DNA from: Morinoia aosen
Lineage: Eukaryota; Arthropoda; Malacostraca; Amphipoda; Talitridae
NCBI GenBank assembly: GCA_030386875.1
Contig: CM059575.1
Span: forward strand, 16,888,293-16,952,292
Reading direction: 5' to 3'
Length of the DNA stretch: 64,000 nucleotides
The stretch's first letter is position 1. Every line of letters starts with the position of its first letter. A model generated the notes under the pieces. That model had not been told where the DNA came from and made no database searches. It was given only the letters and a program-made list of their open reading frames with translations. This document shows positions 1 to 13,600 of the stretch, in pieces. Both the position numbers and the translations under genes were made by a program.

Positions 1-3000
1 ACAACAATAAAATAATTACTGAAAACTATTTCATAGGATAGCTTAAAGTATTACTAACTACTTGTGTTCCAGACTAAGGTCAGTGATTTCTAGGGAAACT
101 TATATATTATAGAAGCTTTATTGAACGTTTACTATTTTATTTAATCTAGACACTTAACTTGAACGTACATTAGGCTGATCAAACACTTTTCTACCGAAAG
201 ACGACAGATTGAAACTAATATTATTCAATCACCATGCCAGATAACGATACAAGTAAGAGCTGCATGTTAAAAAAATAAAAAGAATTAGCTTTATTTCGAA
301 GCAGTATTAAGCTAATTATTTTGAACCATCGAATTTATAGGCGACAGCTAATTATTGACAACTAGATTCATCATTATCTAGATGAGAAATGACATGCAGG
401 CCTTTTTTCAATGCTCCGTAACAGTTATTTTCACAATTGATATAAGACATCGATTTCCATGCCCTAATTTCATTGCAGCGAAAACGGGTTTCGCTGAAGT
501 AAAGTACTCTAGGAATTTATTTCGGTTTCTAGTTAAATGATCGTAATAGCCAATTTAAAATTATGTTAAACGCTTAATGTCTTTATCACCAGCATCATTC
601 TAAGTTTTATTCAAGATATCACACTGGGAAAACTGATAAAAAACTTGAGAGCTCATGTATTAATTACCATAGTTATTTGAATGAATCGTTTGTATAGGCT
701 TAAGAATATTCCACGTCTCACTGCTCTAAATTTTTTTTTTGGTGGATAAAATGTATTTTTTTGTTGTCAGTCCTATTCTCTGCATCTATTTCATGTTTGA
801 GAAACGCATGGTTTGATTGTTATATATGAACAACATATACCAGTGGTCTACAAAACCGCCTCGCCTGTGCGATCAATTTGGCACGTGACAGTTAATAGCT
901 TATTGATCTTGTCATTGTTGCTGTGATGAGTTTGGATAAAAAACCCAGAATGAAAATTACTCCGTTGTATTTCTTTGATAAGCAAAGCTCAATGACAAGT
1001 GTAATGCGCAAAAAATTCAACTTAAGCATCGTTAACTGACAGAGAATTGAAATGAATCCCACTACCAGCTTACAATGTCCATTTGTAAGAAATAATAATA
1101 ATAATGAAGGCATCTACGGATGCTTTATTTCCAATCAAGCCTGATACATATCACCTTGTACATTGGATTTTCAAATGCCTTATAACTAACGCCAGGACGC
1201 CATGACGCTTTCCCCGGGGAATAACAAAATATCTCTAATGATATCGTTGTGCTCTTCCACTGACAATAGTTTGTAGTTGAGGACCAATTTGCTCTAACGA
1301 TTTATGAAGAGAGGTTTAAGATTAGAAAATAAACTTTTTTTTGTACAATTAGTATCTAAGTGCAAGTCTATCCTCTCAGTCTATTGAAAAAAATCGATGA
1401 GATACAGGCTAAGCAGTGTGAATGTTTGTTTGAATATTTTTATTCGTGTCGTATAATGTTTTGTTGGCTTGGTGCGACAAATTCTCATTTCTGATGCTCG
1501 GGAGTACATTATGACAACATTATTTAGGTATTCAACTTTACGAATTCCTCAATTCGTGTTGTAAAATGTTTTGGTTAGCATTGTACAGCAATTGTTTCTT
1601 TTTTTCTGACTCCACCAGTTTTATTTTTGCGTGAAATATCATGAACATTTTCTCCGAACATGATTCACTGGTTGATATATAAGCGCGTAAAATAGTTCCG
1701 ATTGTCAACCACATCAACTTTTTACGCGAAGGCGCAATATTAATTTACATCCACCGATGTTTAATTTCAAAATTATTCCCTTACATTGCAAAAGCCTGAG
1801 CTAATTATTCCTTCTTATCAATGCAAGTGAGCACAAACAAAAACGATTTTCTATTCAGTTATTGATATGGCTATTATAATAACAATACTTGTTTACCAAT
1901 TAAGGATCTTCACGGTAAGACATTTCAGAACCCAATTTTATGAATTTCATGTATCATATTAACTGAAAATTAAATGTTTTTCATATGTTCATACTTGTTC
2001 TATAATTTTCTCATCACAAAGAGTTGGGTGGTTGTTCGTAAGTGAAGCTACAGGCGGCCAAGAGGATAGCTTTACCTTTTCCAAATTTACGTGTGTGTTG
2101 CTCCCATGTATGGGATTGCATTCTTAGCAATTTGTCAACTGAAATTAGATAACTAGAACTCTAAAAAGAAGACCTATTTTACTTTTTGATTTTTCTATGG
2201 ACTGCCATGGAAATCTTTCTTCAACTACACCATAGAAAACTTGAATGGCAAACTATTTCTTTTTTAGAAGATCAGCAATCTTCGCAACTTATACAGTATT
2301 TTATTTTCTAAGATTCTCGACTGCAAAAAGTATGACATACATAGCCAAAACGGCAGAACTATAGAGAAAATAGCACTAGAAGCTGTAGAGTGATATTATT
2401 CTAACGATACGTTGTATTTACAAAACCAATATTTGCTTTAATTTTAGATTTGCAAAAGTTGTGTAGTTCGTGTAATACAAGTTCTTGTTGACAACTGCTT
2501 GGAAAATATTAGTATGTGTTCATCTAGTTCATCACTAGTCCTGTAATTATTTAATTTTAAATTTTGATGGATTACGGAATTAGAATTCCAAATTTTCATT
2601 TGGTATCAGAATATGACGAATAATGTAAAGCGTACATTGTGCTTTCTTTTCATAATTTACATTCCTTATGGATGTGCCGCGTTTTGCCATGTTTTTTTTG
2701 CTGTCGAGGATTTTAATAATTATCATTTAAGTGCATTTGAAATTACTGAAAAACTTTCAAGAAATCGAATAATTTAGCTGTACATATATTCAAAAAAGGA
2801 TATTTACGTAAGCCTTTCCACGATATTGATAAAATCATTTAATGTAATTAAATGCATACATAAGATGAGTGTCATTCAGACCTATTGCACAACCAATTGA
2901 CCCACCCGCCGCCTTAAAATCCCTGAAACTAGTACTTTCGCTCACTAAGGTATTCTTAGATGCATTTGTGAAATTCTCGGGTTGTCGCTTTTTATTGAAA

Positions 3001-6000
3001 TTTTAAGTCAAGTTTTTGTACTCCAGTGGATGTTCTGGAGTCGTCAGCAAGGCTTAAGGCATTCGGTAATAACGGGTCACCAGTCACCGGAGAAGGCGAC
3101 ACTTACTAGATACATGGAGAAATATCTGACTCGTCCTCAGAAGGAGGTTGGTACGGTGTTCGGACGCGACTACTGGCGTCTCTACTGATCAAAAGAGAGC
3201 CCATTTACCATTACTTGAAGGGCAGTGAAAGTCAGTTTACGCTCGCCTGATTTTATTCTCTATTGATGGAATGCTGAGGCGAGACTTGATCCGTGGGGTC
3301 TTGAGGCGTCCTTGAGGATCTTCTCTTTGGAGGCGAGAACTTCCGTCGCTGCGCTCAAGGGTCCGACTCGGAAGGCGTGTAATGAGAAGTGTTATTTGGA
3401 ATGCGTTTGGGGTTTGCGTGACGTGTCGCCAATGAGGTGAATTCAAGTGTTATGAATTGTAAGGGCGGACAACTGTCACCGTTAGAGTAAGAACAACCGG
3501 TGAGCAAACACGGTTTGGGTAATTATTATTGTGAAGTGAGAACCGGACAGGATTCGAAAGACAATCCGGCAGAAGTATTTGGGAGAGTTGTAAGAATTGG
3601 AACTTGAAAGAGGCAGTATTCTTTTAGCCGTTGTGATGGTTGAGTGGCTACACTGCAGGAAGGTGCGAGTATTGTGCTATATCCCTAATTGTTTTAGGGA
3701 TGGGTTGTGTTGTGATGAACTCGTGGGTCCAGTCAGAAAACTGAGATGTGCACAAAGCAGTGATTTTTTAAAAGTCAGCGTCTGGTGTCGACAAATGTTG
3801 CCACGATGCGTCTATGGGACGTCTCTAAATATTTTGGATTACATTTTACAGGGACGTATTATTTTGGTGCACAATTTTAATGGATTATGGATAAAGTTGC
3901 TTGAATTTATTATTCCAAAAATATTGGGAGTGATTATTATGCGATAATTGGATTTTTAGATGGACGTTTTAGCAATCGTAAATTTTAGTTGGTAAGGTGG
4001 CTGGAACACATCCACTACACATTCGCTACATGTTTAGTTCTTATCTCGATGATTGCGTCTCAGCTACAGAGAATGATCAAAATCCTGGAGGCGTTGAACT
4101 CAGTTTCCCTCGATATTTCTTGTAGCAAATGAATACATGAACGATGTCAGTTTAGAAATTTTATTTATCACGAGTACGTTAGTTCTCATCCATTTATTTT
4201 TGCTGAACTAGTAACGGTCACATCCTGATGGTATACCAGAGACCAACTGATGTTGATATCTACTTGAATGGTAAAAAAGTGAATGCCCACAACGTCATGA
4301 GAATGACACATGCAGCACCTATTCACCTTACATACCAAATTTCAGTAAAATAGAAGTTACTTCACGGTCCCTTTCAGGGCTTCAAAGAAGCATTCGTAAA
4401 TATGATAAATGCAAGTTACGCATACCAAAACATTCGCAGGGCATACATTTATTTTAAAAATAGAAAAGGACAGCGTCTCGCAGACCATCATTCATTCCCG
4501 CCCACCAGCCATATCACCAAAACCAATGCCCAATAGCATGTAAATAAAATGAGTGTACCTCCAATCGAATAATGGAGAACAGTATCAAATAATTGTTATT
4601 ATTTATCAAGGAGGTAACCCCACTATAGGTCTGATCACAAAAAAGCTTCTAAAATGACTATAATAGAATGAGTAACTTTCATAATAATTTCTATGAATAT
4701 ACCAATTATCATGGGAATGGAGCACAGTGTAATCGCTCTCATATAGGCGCGACCACGACTACGCTCTCCCGACCTTGTACCTTGCTCCAAGAGGCACCAA
4801 GAACCCATGCAATGAAAATCACAATGCTACGATGACAAGAGATGACTTAGTTCATAACCCAAAACTGCTTTATCACGAAATAGATTAAAAATCCTCCAAG
4901 TCATCCTTATACGGATAAACAAAACTTCGATTAATAATCAGACCACTCACTAAAACCAAAAAACTTTAGAGCTAGGGGTGAGTGTACGTGCCTTCATCGC
5001 TGTTTAATGAAGGTTGCGACGGAACAGCTGTCGCAACTTACTACGAGCTTCACGTTCTATGATCACTCTTATATATAACTCAGCTCCTACCTAAAGAACG
5101 TCGCCAAATTAGTAGCACCTCTCTGTTTGTTGTCGCGTGAAAATAATTAAAAGCAAGATTTTAACATTCCCTGCTCTAACATTTCTCGTAGGGTTTTTTT
5201 TTGTTTGTGTGTTTTTCATTTTATTTTTTGTTTAAAAAATTTATCTTCTAACTATAATTCTCTGTTAGGCATTTATAATGTAATTTTTTAATCGTAAGCA
5301 CTAGCATTTTAAAAGGTAAATGATTTCGTTGGCACTCTCACCATACATATGTACACCATTACGTAAATATTTCATTACATAGCATTAGACTACTATTTGA
5401 CCCGTTAAGCTAGATTCGTTTAACATCCAGTTTCTAATCTAACATTTATTGCTATTTCATGCTTCCAATAGAGGTAAAAATGATTTAGTGGTATTTGAAA
5501 ATATTTGTTCGGAAAACTGCAGAAGGAAAAATGAGAAATATCCTTCTTAGAATAAACATTTATAGCAAGCCAGCTCCACGAAACAGCTTCTGGTATCTAA
5601 AAGAAGAATTGAACCAAACACGAGCTCCAAATTTTCCTACGTAGTAATGAAAGGTTTGAATCGTCTACAATTTGAAAACGAAGTAGAATCTTCTCCCATC
5701 TCATTACTTATGGCCGGGTAGACGGTGATAAGCAAGTAAACAACCAGGTATTCAAACATGCAAGATTATCATAATTTTATGGGTATATAGTTTAATTGAT
5801 ACACACCTTTATATATACATTAGTACATGTGTTCATTTTCTAATCTGAATGACATGAAGTTTTGTGTGGAACTCTTACAAGTGTTCAAGGAGCGTATCAG
5901 TGATTCATGTTTCACTACCAGACGAAGATAAACATTATCTTTAAATCACTGGTGACATTATCTATTAATTAAGATCAATATTATTGTTTGGTGTCTGCAT

Positions 6001-6789
6001 CTAAATGAACACTGTAAAAAAATTCAAGCGGTAGTAGAACGTGCACAATACACGCTTTCAGCACGCTTTTTCCCTTATTGAAATAACGAGAGATTTAGGT
6101 TTTTTCTATGAATAGCAACCCAATTAAATGATCTGCCTGCTCGTTTGAGCATTATCAGATGTTGCCATTCATGACCGTGGTGTACTCTAATATATATAGC
6201 AGGAAAAAATTATGGAACCAGATTAAATTTGTCTAACTGCTTATTATCGTAACTGAAAGAACCGGAATTGTAATGCACCTAAAAGAGACTACATATATCA
6301 GTAAGGATTATTAATACAAATGAATCACATTTGACCTTTCATTTTATAACATTAAAACATTGCTTTATCAAATGCGTCTTTAAAATTTCACAAAGGAAGA
6401 AAATATATTTTAGATGAGTTTTTGATTGCATCTGCTATAAATAAGGCCATGGAACTATACTGAATTATAATGAACAATCTACAATACCTCAGCAAGCTTA
6501 AAAAGATGTCAGCAACTTATCTCTCACTTCGACGTCTTGTATACGTACATAATCATCTGTAGTGTAAACAGCATTTACAGTTGAACGGCAGTCACCGTGC
6601 CTTGTCAACAATATAAATACAGTTATAATTTTAGTACTGCAACTGTCATGCATTTCAATTTAATCTAATTTTTATATTTTATATCAGTTTTCTGGTTTTA
6701 GACCTTTTTCATTTGCGCTTAGAAAGTACGAATATCAACGCATCACGTTTTTTTAGCTTCGACGTACGATGCTAGCATTTGAGTGCTGC
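1..6789. other. Gene-poor flank, left edge
   Basis: Apart from the SINE tail at 1110-1220 I find no supported gene. 2870-4020 is less AT-rich and carries two short plus-strand frames (2982-3188, 3597-3947) that look slightly protein-like but have no recognisable domain or splice support; it could be an old element. Confidence 0.5.
1110..1220 (-). mobile_element. 5'-truncated SINE copy
   Basis: Matches the 3' part of the SINE at 34191 (shared GATGCTTTATTTCCAATCAA, then TTATAACTAAC). The terminal hairpin is kept (GCATCTACGGATGC) and an (ATT)n tail follows on the minus strand (1093-1105). The tRNA head is absent. Confidence 0.78.
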
Positions 6790-7155
6790 ATCTGCACCAC
6801 ACATTCACCACACATTCACCACACATTGCAAGCGTTACACCGGCACCACACGTTCACCACAAATTGCAAGCGTTACACCTGCTCCACACATTCACCACAC
6901 ACTGCGAGCGTTACACCGGCACCACACGTTCACCACACATTGCAAGCGTTACACCTGCTCCACACATTCACCACACACCGTGAGCGTTACACCTGCACCA
7001 CACATTCACCACACACTGCCAGCGTTACACCGGCACCACACATTCACTACACACAGCGAGCATTACACCTGCACCACACATTCACCACACACTGCCAGCG
7101 TAACACCTGCACCACACATTCACCACACACTGCCATTGTTACACCCGCACCACAC
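6790..7155. repeat. 38-bp minisatellite, about nine copies
   Basis: The unit contains GCGTTACACC and CACATTCACCACACA; starts at 6832, 6870 and 6908 fix the period at 38. Because 38 is not a multiple of 3, the three forward frames all stay open, giving spurious His/Thr-rich ORFs. It lies about 180 bp beyond the UIM gene stop, so it may be in the 3' UTR. Confidence 0.92.
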
Positions 7156-7337
7156 ATATAACACGTACACCATGTTATCAAAATTTACGTCGCAATTTAC
7201 GAACTATGAATCACTTCCAGAGTCATTATTATCATCAGAAGAATATGTTTTACTTATTATGTTTAGTGACAGGTCTATCCTCCTTCATGAATCGCACTGT
7301 GGCTGACAACGTCTAACTGTCAGCGTTACTCCGTTCG

Positions 7338-7661
7338 CTATAACAGGCTGTCAGCTATTCTCAATCCTTCTTCTCTGCTATCGTTTATGGTGGTTACATC
7401 GCCGTTATTGGTTTGATAATTTCTACTGTGACTGAAGGCAGCTTGGCTGCTATCTCTGCGAGGTACCATAGTGTGTAAATTTATACCACCATCAGATGTG
7501 GTGTTGTCTGTCGCTCTCTCAGCGATAGTTTCATAATCGTCCACACGCGAGGTCGTCTCTTCGTCAACAGCACAGCGAGGGGGCTGCCGTGTGCTGCAGT
7601 CACTCTGTCTGCGCATCGTCTCCCGCAATGACAGCTCAATGGCCCAGTCCAGGTCTGGATC
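7338..7661 (-). CDS. Coding exon 7: UIM and C-terminal tail with stop
   Basis: The acceptor is ATATATTCTAG, phase 0. There are 107 codons and a TAG at 7340-7338. The exon opens with DPDLDWAIELSLRETMRR: an acidic run, then L-D-W-A-I-E-L-S-L-R-E, which matches the UIM consensus including the key Ala254 and Ser258. The rest is polar and acidic and probably disordered. It contains VDDYETIAER (YxxI sorting or SH2-type motif) and ends RIADSLL, a possible class I PDZ ligand (S-x-L). No clear AATAAA follows within 500 bases on this strand, so the 3' end is unresolved. Confidence 0.8.
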   Translation of the reverse strand, partial: DPDLDWAIELSLRETMRRQSDCSTRQPPRCAVDEETTSRVDDYETIAERATDNTTSDGGINLHTMVPRRDSSQAAFSHSRNYQTNNGDVTTINDSREEGLRIADSLL

Positions 7662-10600
7662 CTAGAATATATCAATGCACGTGATGTTGTCAGTAAACGC
7701 ATATTTTTAAACGAGCAATGTTGTACAGTGCCATTACTGCAATCATCTCACGGGTTCGTGTCCAGAATTTTGATCCTAAACGGATACCTAGCACCAATCT
7801 GTAATGGTGCTGAGGAGCCGAGAAATTAGAAACGAGCTTATTAAGATTTTAAAAAATCACTAAAATACTTTCGAGATGTAACGTTACAACTCAATACTCA
7901 GCTAAACACTGCTGATTTTAAACAACGCATCAGAACAGTACTTGACACCACTTCGAAGTTGAATACCATCTAAGCACTACTGATTCTTAGCGCTACGTCA
8001 CAGCGCCACTGTACTTTTCGTAAATAGTAACTAAGGACTTGGCTAAACGCTACTGCTTCAACATTCATGCTAAAACTGAGCCCGGAGGCCAAAGATCATT
8101 CGAAGGCTGCGTGTAATAGAAATTTTTTTTAGGCGAAAAGCAGCGCTATATATACGAAAGTTTTGGAGTAATGGTCACTTGAATTAAAGCACTTAAATTT
8201 AAAGCGATTGAGATAATCAAAAGCGTGCTGCATGGAAGGATTAATCAATCTTTACTATTCCCAAACTAACCGCTCGACAGATAGACGGAAAACACGAGTG
8301 TGCAATGCCGACTATAGAAGTCTAAACAAGAACCGCGTCTGATGCGATTGACTTTTTAGAACAGCCATTTGGTAACATCATGTATTACCTAATGCAGCCC
8401 TCAAATGCAGCTGCAAGAAAGGAAATATCTAAAAAAATCCCGTCATAGCTTTTTTACTTTGTCTTGCATTTCTGTGTGATGTTGCTGGACTTAAAAATGA
8501 TCATAGGGGAAAATAAATAAATAATCTAGTACTGTTTCAAATTTGGTCTACGCACTCAAACTATGTAGACTGAATTGAATCGTTACGTAGGAGTGTTAGA
8601 GCAGGTGTAAAAATCAAATTTTAGCTTCTGTCCGTTTTGAACTATTTTACTAACGTTTCTATAAAAGTAACATTTTCGATAAAATCCATTTGAGTAATGT
8701 ACGAATCTATTTCTCGACATGAAGGAAACGATGTTCAAGTCCCTGAAGTCAAAGCCGCGGCACGTTTGAATGACAACTACTCTTTTCTGGGAGCTTCATT
8801 AGCCTTAAAAAGAGCTTGGATTGTGGTGGCTTTGTGTACCCTGACTGGTCGAATTTACGGCAACTGTCAGACTTGAGGTGACTAACGCTGTGTTCCTATG
8901 TTCTTAAGACGTTAATATATAATACTGAAGTAGGTCTGTTGAAGTGCCCGTGCAAATGGCCTGAAAGAATATTTCAATTCTTTTTTGTACAAAATGAATT
9001 TTAGTATTACTGTTATTTCTGGTAGGAGTTTCACAGCATTCCCAAAAATCGTCCAAGACAACATGAATTCATGTTAGCTCAAGCAGCACTCCATCAACAG
9101 GAGGTGTTGGCATTCTATTTAGTCACCCTCTCGTCAGAAAGAAAACCCTAGTATCTTTGTGTGCATATTCAGCAGGGGCATTATTGAAACTATCACGCTA
9201 CGTTTTATTTTTTAATTCCCCCTAAACAAAAACTGTTAAATAATGGAAATAATTTGTCCACTTACTGATTTATTTGCTACTCATTGATGTTAATAAGACT
9301 TCATATGTCATGCTAATTAAATGCCGCTTCAATACTCAATGATTTTCCTCAAAATTTTTCTCAGTAACCTCGGGAAGAAGAAGAAGTGCGAGAGCGAGAG
9401 GAAAGAGAGAAGGAGAGTATAGAGAGAACCCTCACATCGGAAGACGCGTAGAAGTCGTGGTTGCCGAGGACGTAGGAAGGAGACTTGGAGGTGCCGCGTG
9501 GGTTGTGGTAGGTGCCGTACGCCTGAAAAATGGTTATTGCATTAGTTCCAGTTATATCAATATTTGCAGGGGAGTATAAAGTTACAAAAAATCACAGTTT
9601 GCTCTGAAATGAGATATAAAATGAAAAAATCAAAATTATACATGTTTATTTCACTCTTTAATTGTTAGAGGGCGAGCTTGCTGAACAAGGAAGATGCTGA
9701 ACGAGAAATAAATTAATTTACTGAAGGACAAAGAAAATTGAAACAGTAGGAAAAAATTATCTGTGTCAGCTCTTACAGCTTTAAATACTCACAAGATGAC
9801 ATAGAAAACTTTATTTTTATTTGTTGCGGAGATGGAAGTAAATGTTCAATTGCATCATCTTTCAATTCAACAAAATTATTCCCGTCAATGTGTTTGTGCG
9901 GACGTTTTCTCTTAGATTGTGTCATATTCACCACGCACTAATGATTAATTCAAAAGCCTATAAATTCTCGAATTATCAAAGGCTTAAAAACTCGAAAATT
10001 ATCAAATTCCCAAATTGTCAATACCTGCTATTGTTTTATCTGCATATCAAAGCTCACAAATTCTAAATCTAATTCGCAGAATTTTTTTCGTGGATTCCTG
10101 AACAGTATTTTAAAAACAACTTTTGGTTGACATAATGGAGCATAAGTTCAAGCTGAAATTGTGACCCAACCGTTTAGAAAACCCCCTTCGCTAGTCGCTA
10201 GTCTTTATAAGCTTCACCTGCAGAGCCCGGCTCACCACTATTGGCACACAGCTGAGAGCTCGCTGTCTTGCAATGTGACACGCCTGAATAAGAATCCTAC
10301 ATACGCGGCCGCTAAACAGGCTTTCTAGGTTCAATTTAATCTTTATGTAAAAGCTAGTACACGGAGTTTTTTCATGTGAACAATGAATAATGAGTGACTT
10401 TTATGAATTCAACTTGGTGCATTTTCTACTCGAAAAATAAAAGCACAGGATGAAAACTTTTAAGACGATTGTTGTTGAAAAAATCAGGAATGTAATTTTA
10501 TGATTAAAACCCTATGATCAGCGATATTTCCCTTGTCTTATTGGACGATAAGGCCATGAAATAATCCGTTCGTACACAACATTTCAATACTTGTTCATCC

Positions 10601-13600
10601 CCCAGTAACACTAACCAATGACTACTATGCTCGTATGCAGCAATATGGTACTGGTACACTACAAAACAACTCAGCCAAATCATAACTAGACTTTCACTTA
10701 TCGCTAAAGTAACCACGCATTAGCCCTCAGTAAAAGAAGGTAACGATTAATTAATAGCCGTGTGATGAAAATAGCCCGGCCCGAATTTTAATTGTAGACT
10801 CGGAAAAGACTCGGGGAAAAGACTGCTCAGACTCGGGGAAAAGGTAACTTTACCACAATGTATCTGAAGAGAAGTGATCGAACGTACAACAACATGGAAG
10901 TCGTGAACCTCATATGTATATCTCTAGATTCAGAGAGCCTTCCACAAAGTACCTGGCGAAGTGCTCGTGGCTAAAGGGGGCGACTATGGTAGGTGTTTAA
11001 GCCAGTGGTTCCCAAACTGTGGTCCCCCGACCCTTGGGGGTCCCTGAGGAGGTCCTAGGGGGTCCGCGACACAATGAAAAAATTAACTCCTGACAAAATA
11101 TATATAAAAATATACAACGATGATTCTCTGTCATTATAATAGGTGGTATCGATATTTTGGTGTGCAAGCAGCCAGCTATAATATTTCTGTCATAACATTT
11201 GAATTAGGTTGGTTGGCTCACCCTTGCTAGCGGCTTAATTGGAGCACTGTGTTTACTTTTGTGGTGCGTGTGTTATGTTTTCCAGAATGTGTGTGGTGGG
11301 TTTTTGGCATGTATGAAAATGTCGAAGAAAGCCTATGTATCGTTAGGTATTCTGTATCTTATTTTCAGATCAATATCATTAGCTTAATTTGAATTTATTA
11401 CGACGTAGCAGCTTCGATCCTACGCCAGTCCAACTGTCACTCTCGTGAGTCTTGTGACCGGCAGTCTGGCCCCAAGTCCATTTAGACTCTGGCTGTCTGA
11501 TCGGTCTGGCTGCTACACATTCGCATTGTATGCAGATGGCATTCGCTATATGTTGCTATAATATTAAAAAAAAGGACAGTGTATCCGTAGTCAGTAATTT
11601 ATAATTAACAAAACTGCATTTGGTAAGTTTCCCTAAATATCCTGTAACTGTAGACTGCTCCGTTTCTATTCAATTACTATTTATATCCATCCATTCACGC
11701 TTCATGTTATGCTCACAGAGAGTGTGAACTGAAGACGGAGAAGTTTTTAAACTAAAATCGACTGATGAGCTTTCCACTGCTATTTCATCAAGACAAAGTG
11801 AAGGAAGTAGTTTTTGTACAAAGGAAAGAAAATCAAAACTAGAGAGTATAATTCCTCATGAATTGCATATTGGTTTACTTTTGTGGTAAAAAAAGTTGGA
11901 GTGGAGTACCCGAAGTGTGTTATCTGCAGAAACTCTGCAATGAAGGAATGAAATCATCGAAACTACAAAGACATTTACAACTAAAACATCCAACTGAGGC
12001 CACAAAATTCAATGATTTCCTCAAACGACAAGAGTCATCAGTAGCTGGCCAATCAAAAACATCCTAACAGGAATTCACACTTCGTCACAGAGCACCGAAA
12101 GCATCATTCTTAGATTCTTTTCATATTATTCAAGGCAAAAAATCGAACTGTGAAAAGATAGATTTCTTGAAGCCCGTTGTCACGAAATGGATGCTGATTT
12201 TTATGGCTTGCTGCTTTACTCTGAAGTGCGATGGTTATCGCGTGGAACAGTTTTGAATCGTGTTTTTGCACTGCGGAGAGAATTAGATGTTTTTCTCTCA
12301 TCACCTGAATCAGATCTTTGTATCTATTTTGTGGACAAGTCATGGATGCTAAAGTTAGCATACCCATCAGAAATATTCCGACATTTAAATGTACTCAGCA
12401 AGAGCATGCAAGGTTTTGAGTTAAGCAATTTGAATGTGCAGGAAAAAGTTCGTGCATTCATGCAAAAGCTGTTATTGTGGAAAAGCAAATGCCGGGAAGG
12501 AGTCATTGAAATATTTCCATTTCATTACCAACAATGCATGACATCAATTGAAGACATCACCGCCATCATTGTGTCCCATCTATCTCATCTGCAAAGCTAC
12601 TTCAGGGAGTTTTGCCCTGAACCGGAAAATTTCCACCTCACCCAGATTAGAAACCCTTTCGCAGCCGGGGAAGGTGCACATCTTGATATTAAATCGCAAG
12701 AGAAACTCATTGAACTTTCATCTGATGGGGGTATGAAAATAAAGATCTCTGCGCTTCCATTGACAGAGTTCTGGAACTACTCAAGAACTGAATTTCCTGC
12801 TCTGGCTAAGAAGACTCTGAAATACATTTCACAATTCGCCCCAACCTACTTGTGCGAAAAAGGACTTTCCACGTTGACAATACTGAAAACCAAGCCCAGA
12901 GCACGCCTACAGGTGGACAACGACATGCGTTTGGCACTCACTAACATCAAGCCCCGCATTGATCAACTGCGTAGGAGCCATCAAGCCCATCCATTCCACT
13001 GAACAAGAAATGTTTGATAGCTTTGTGTTTAAATCCGCACTTTTTTATGAAAGTATTTCGTATTTTTGGTTATCTGTGGTGATAGTACATACTGAAATGA
13101 GTGTAATCATATATCTACTGTAGCTGTTTCTACCAATTTTATTTTGAATTTAATTTAAGCCTACAAAAAAATTGAAAATATTTTAAAAGCTCATTTTTAT
13201 ACTTTCTTTGTGTAGAAATATGCAAATGGTAAATTTACTACAAAATAATCATGTAATGGGTATCTTGGTATGGTAATAATAACTTTTCATTGGCTGGGGG
13301 TCCTCGGATGGGGATTAAGTATCTGGGGGGGGGGGGGGGGGGGGGGGTCCTTGGCATGTTAACCCGCGCACTGTAACTGGTCGCCTCATTTACCAGGCTC
13401 ACTGGTTGCCAGACGTAAGGCATAACCCCAAGTTGTTATACACCAAAATGATCGTCTCAGCGAGTGCTACACAGCTGGAGCCAGAAACCCCCACATTGTG
13501 GGGGTTAAGGCAGAGCTCCAACCACTTGGAAGTTGGGAGGGGTAAGCACAGTCAGTGTGGTAAATGAGGCGACCGTGAGAGGGTGTGCGTGCGAACAGTC

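Noticed and set aside
6769..7306. His/Thr-rich proteins of 66-175 codons
   Set aside because: All three forward frames are open because the 38-bp unit lacks stops; typical minisatellite artefact.
9436..9522. Metallophosphoesterase motif suggested by LGNHDFY
   Set aside because: Only the GNHD string matches; the exon is 29 codons in a membrane-protein tail with no other phosphoesterase motif.
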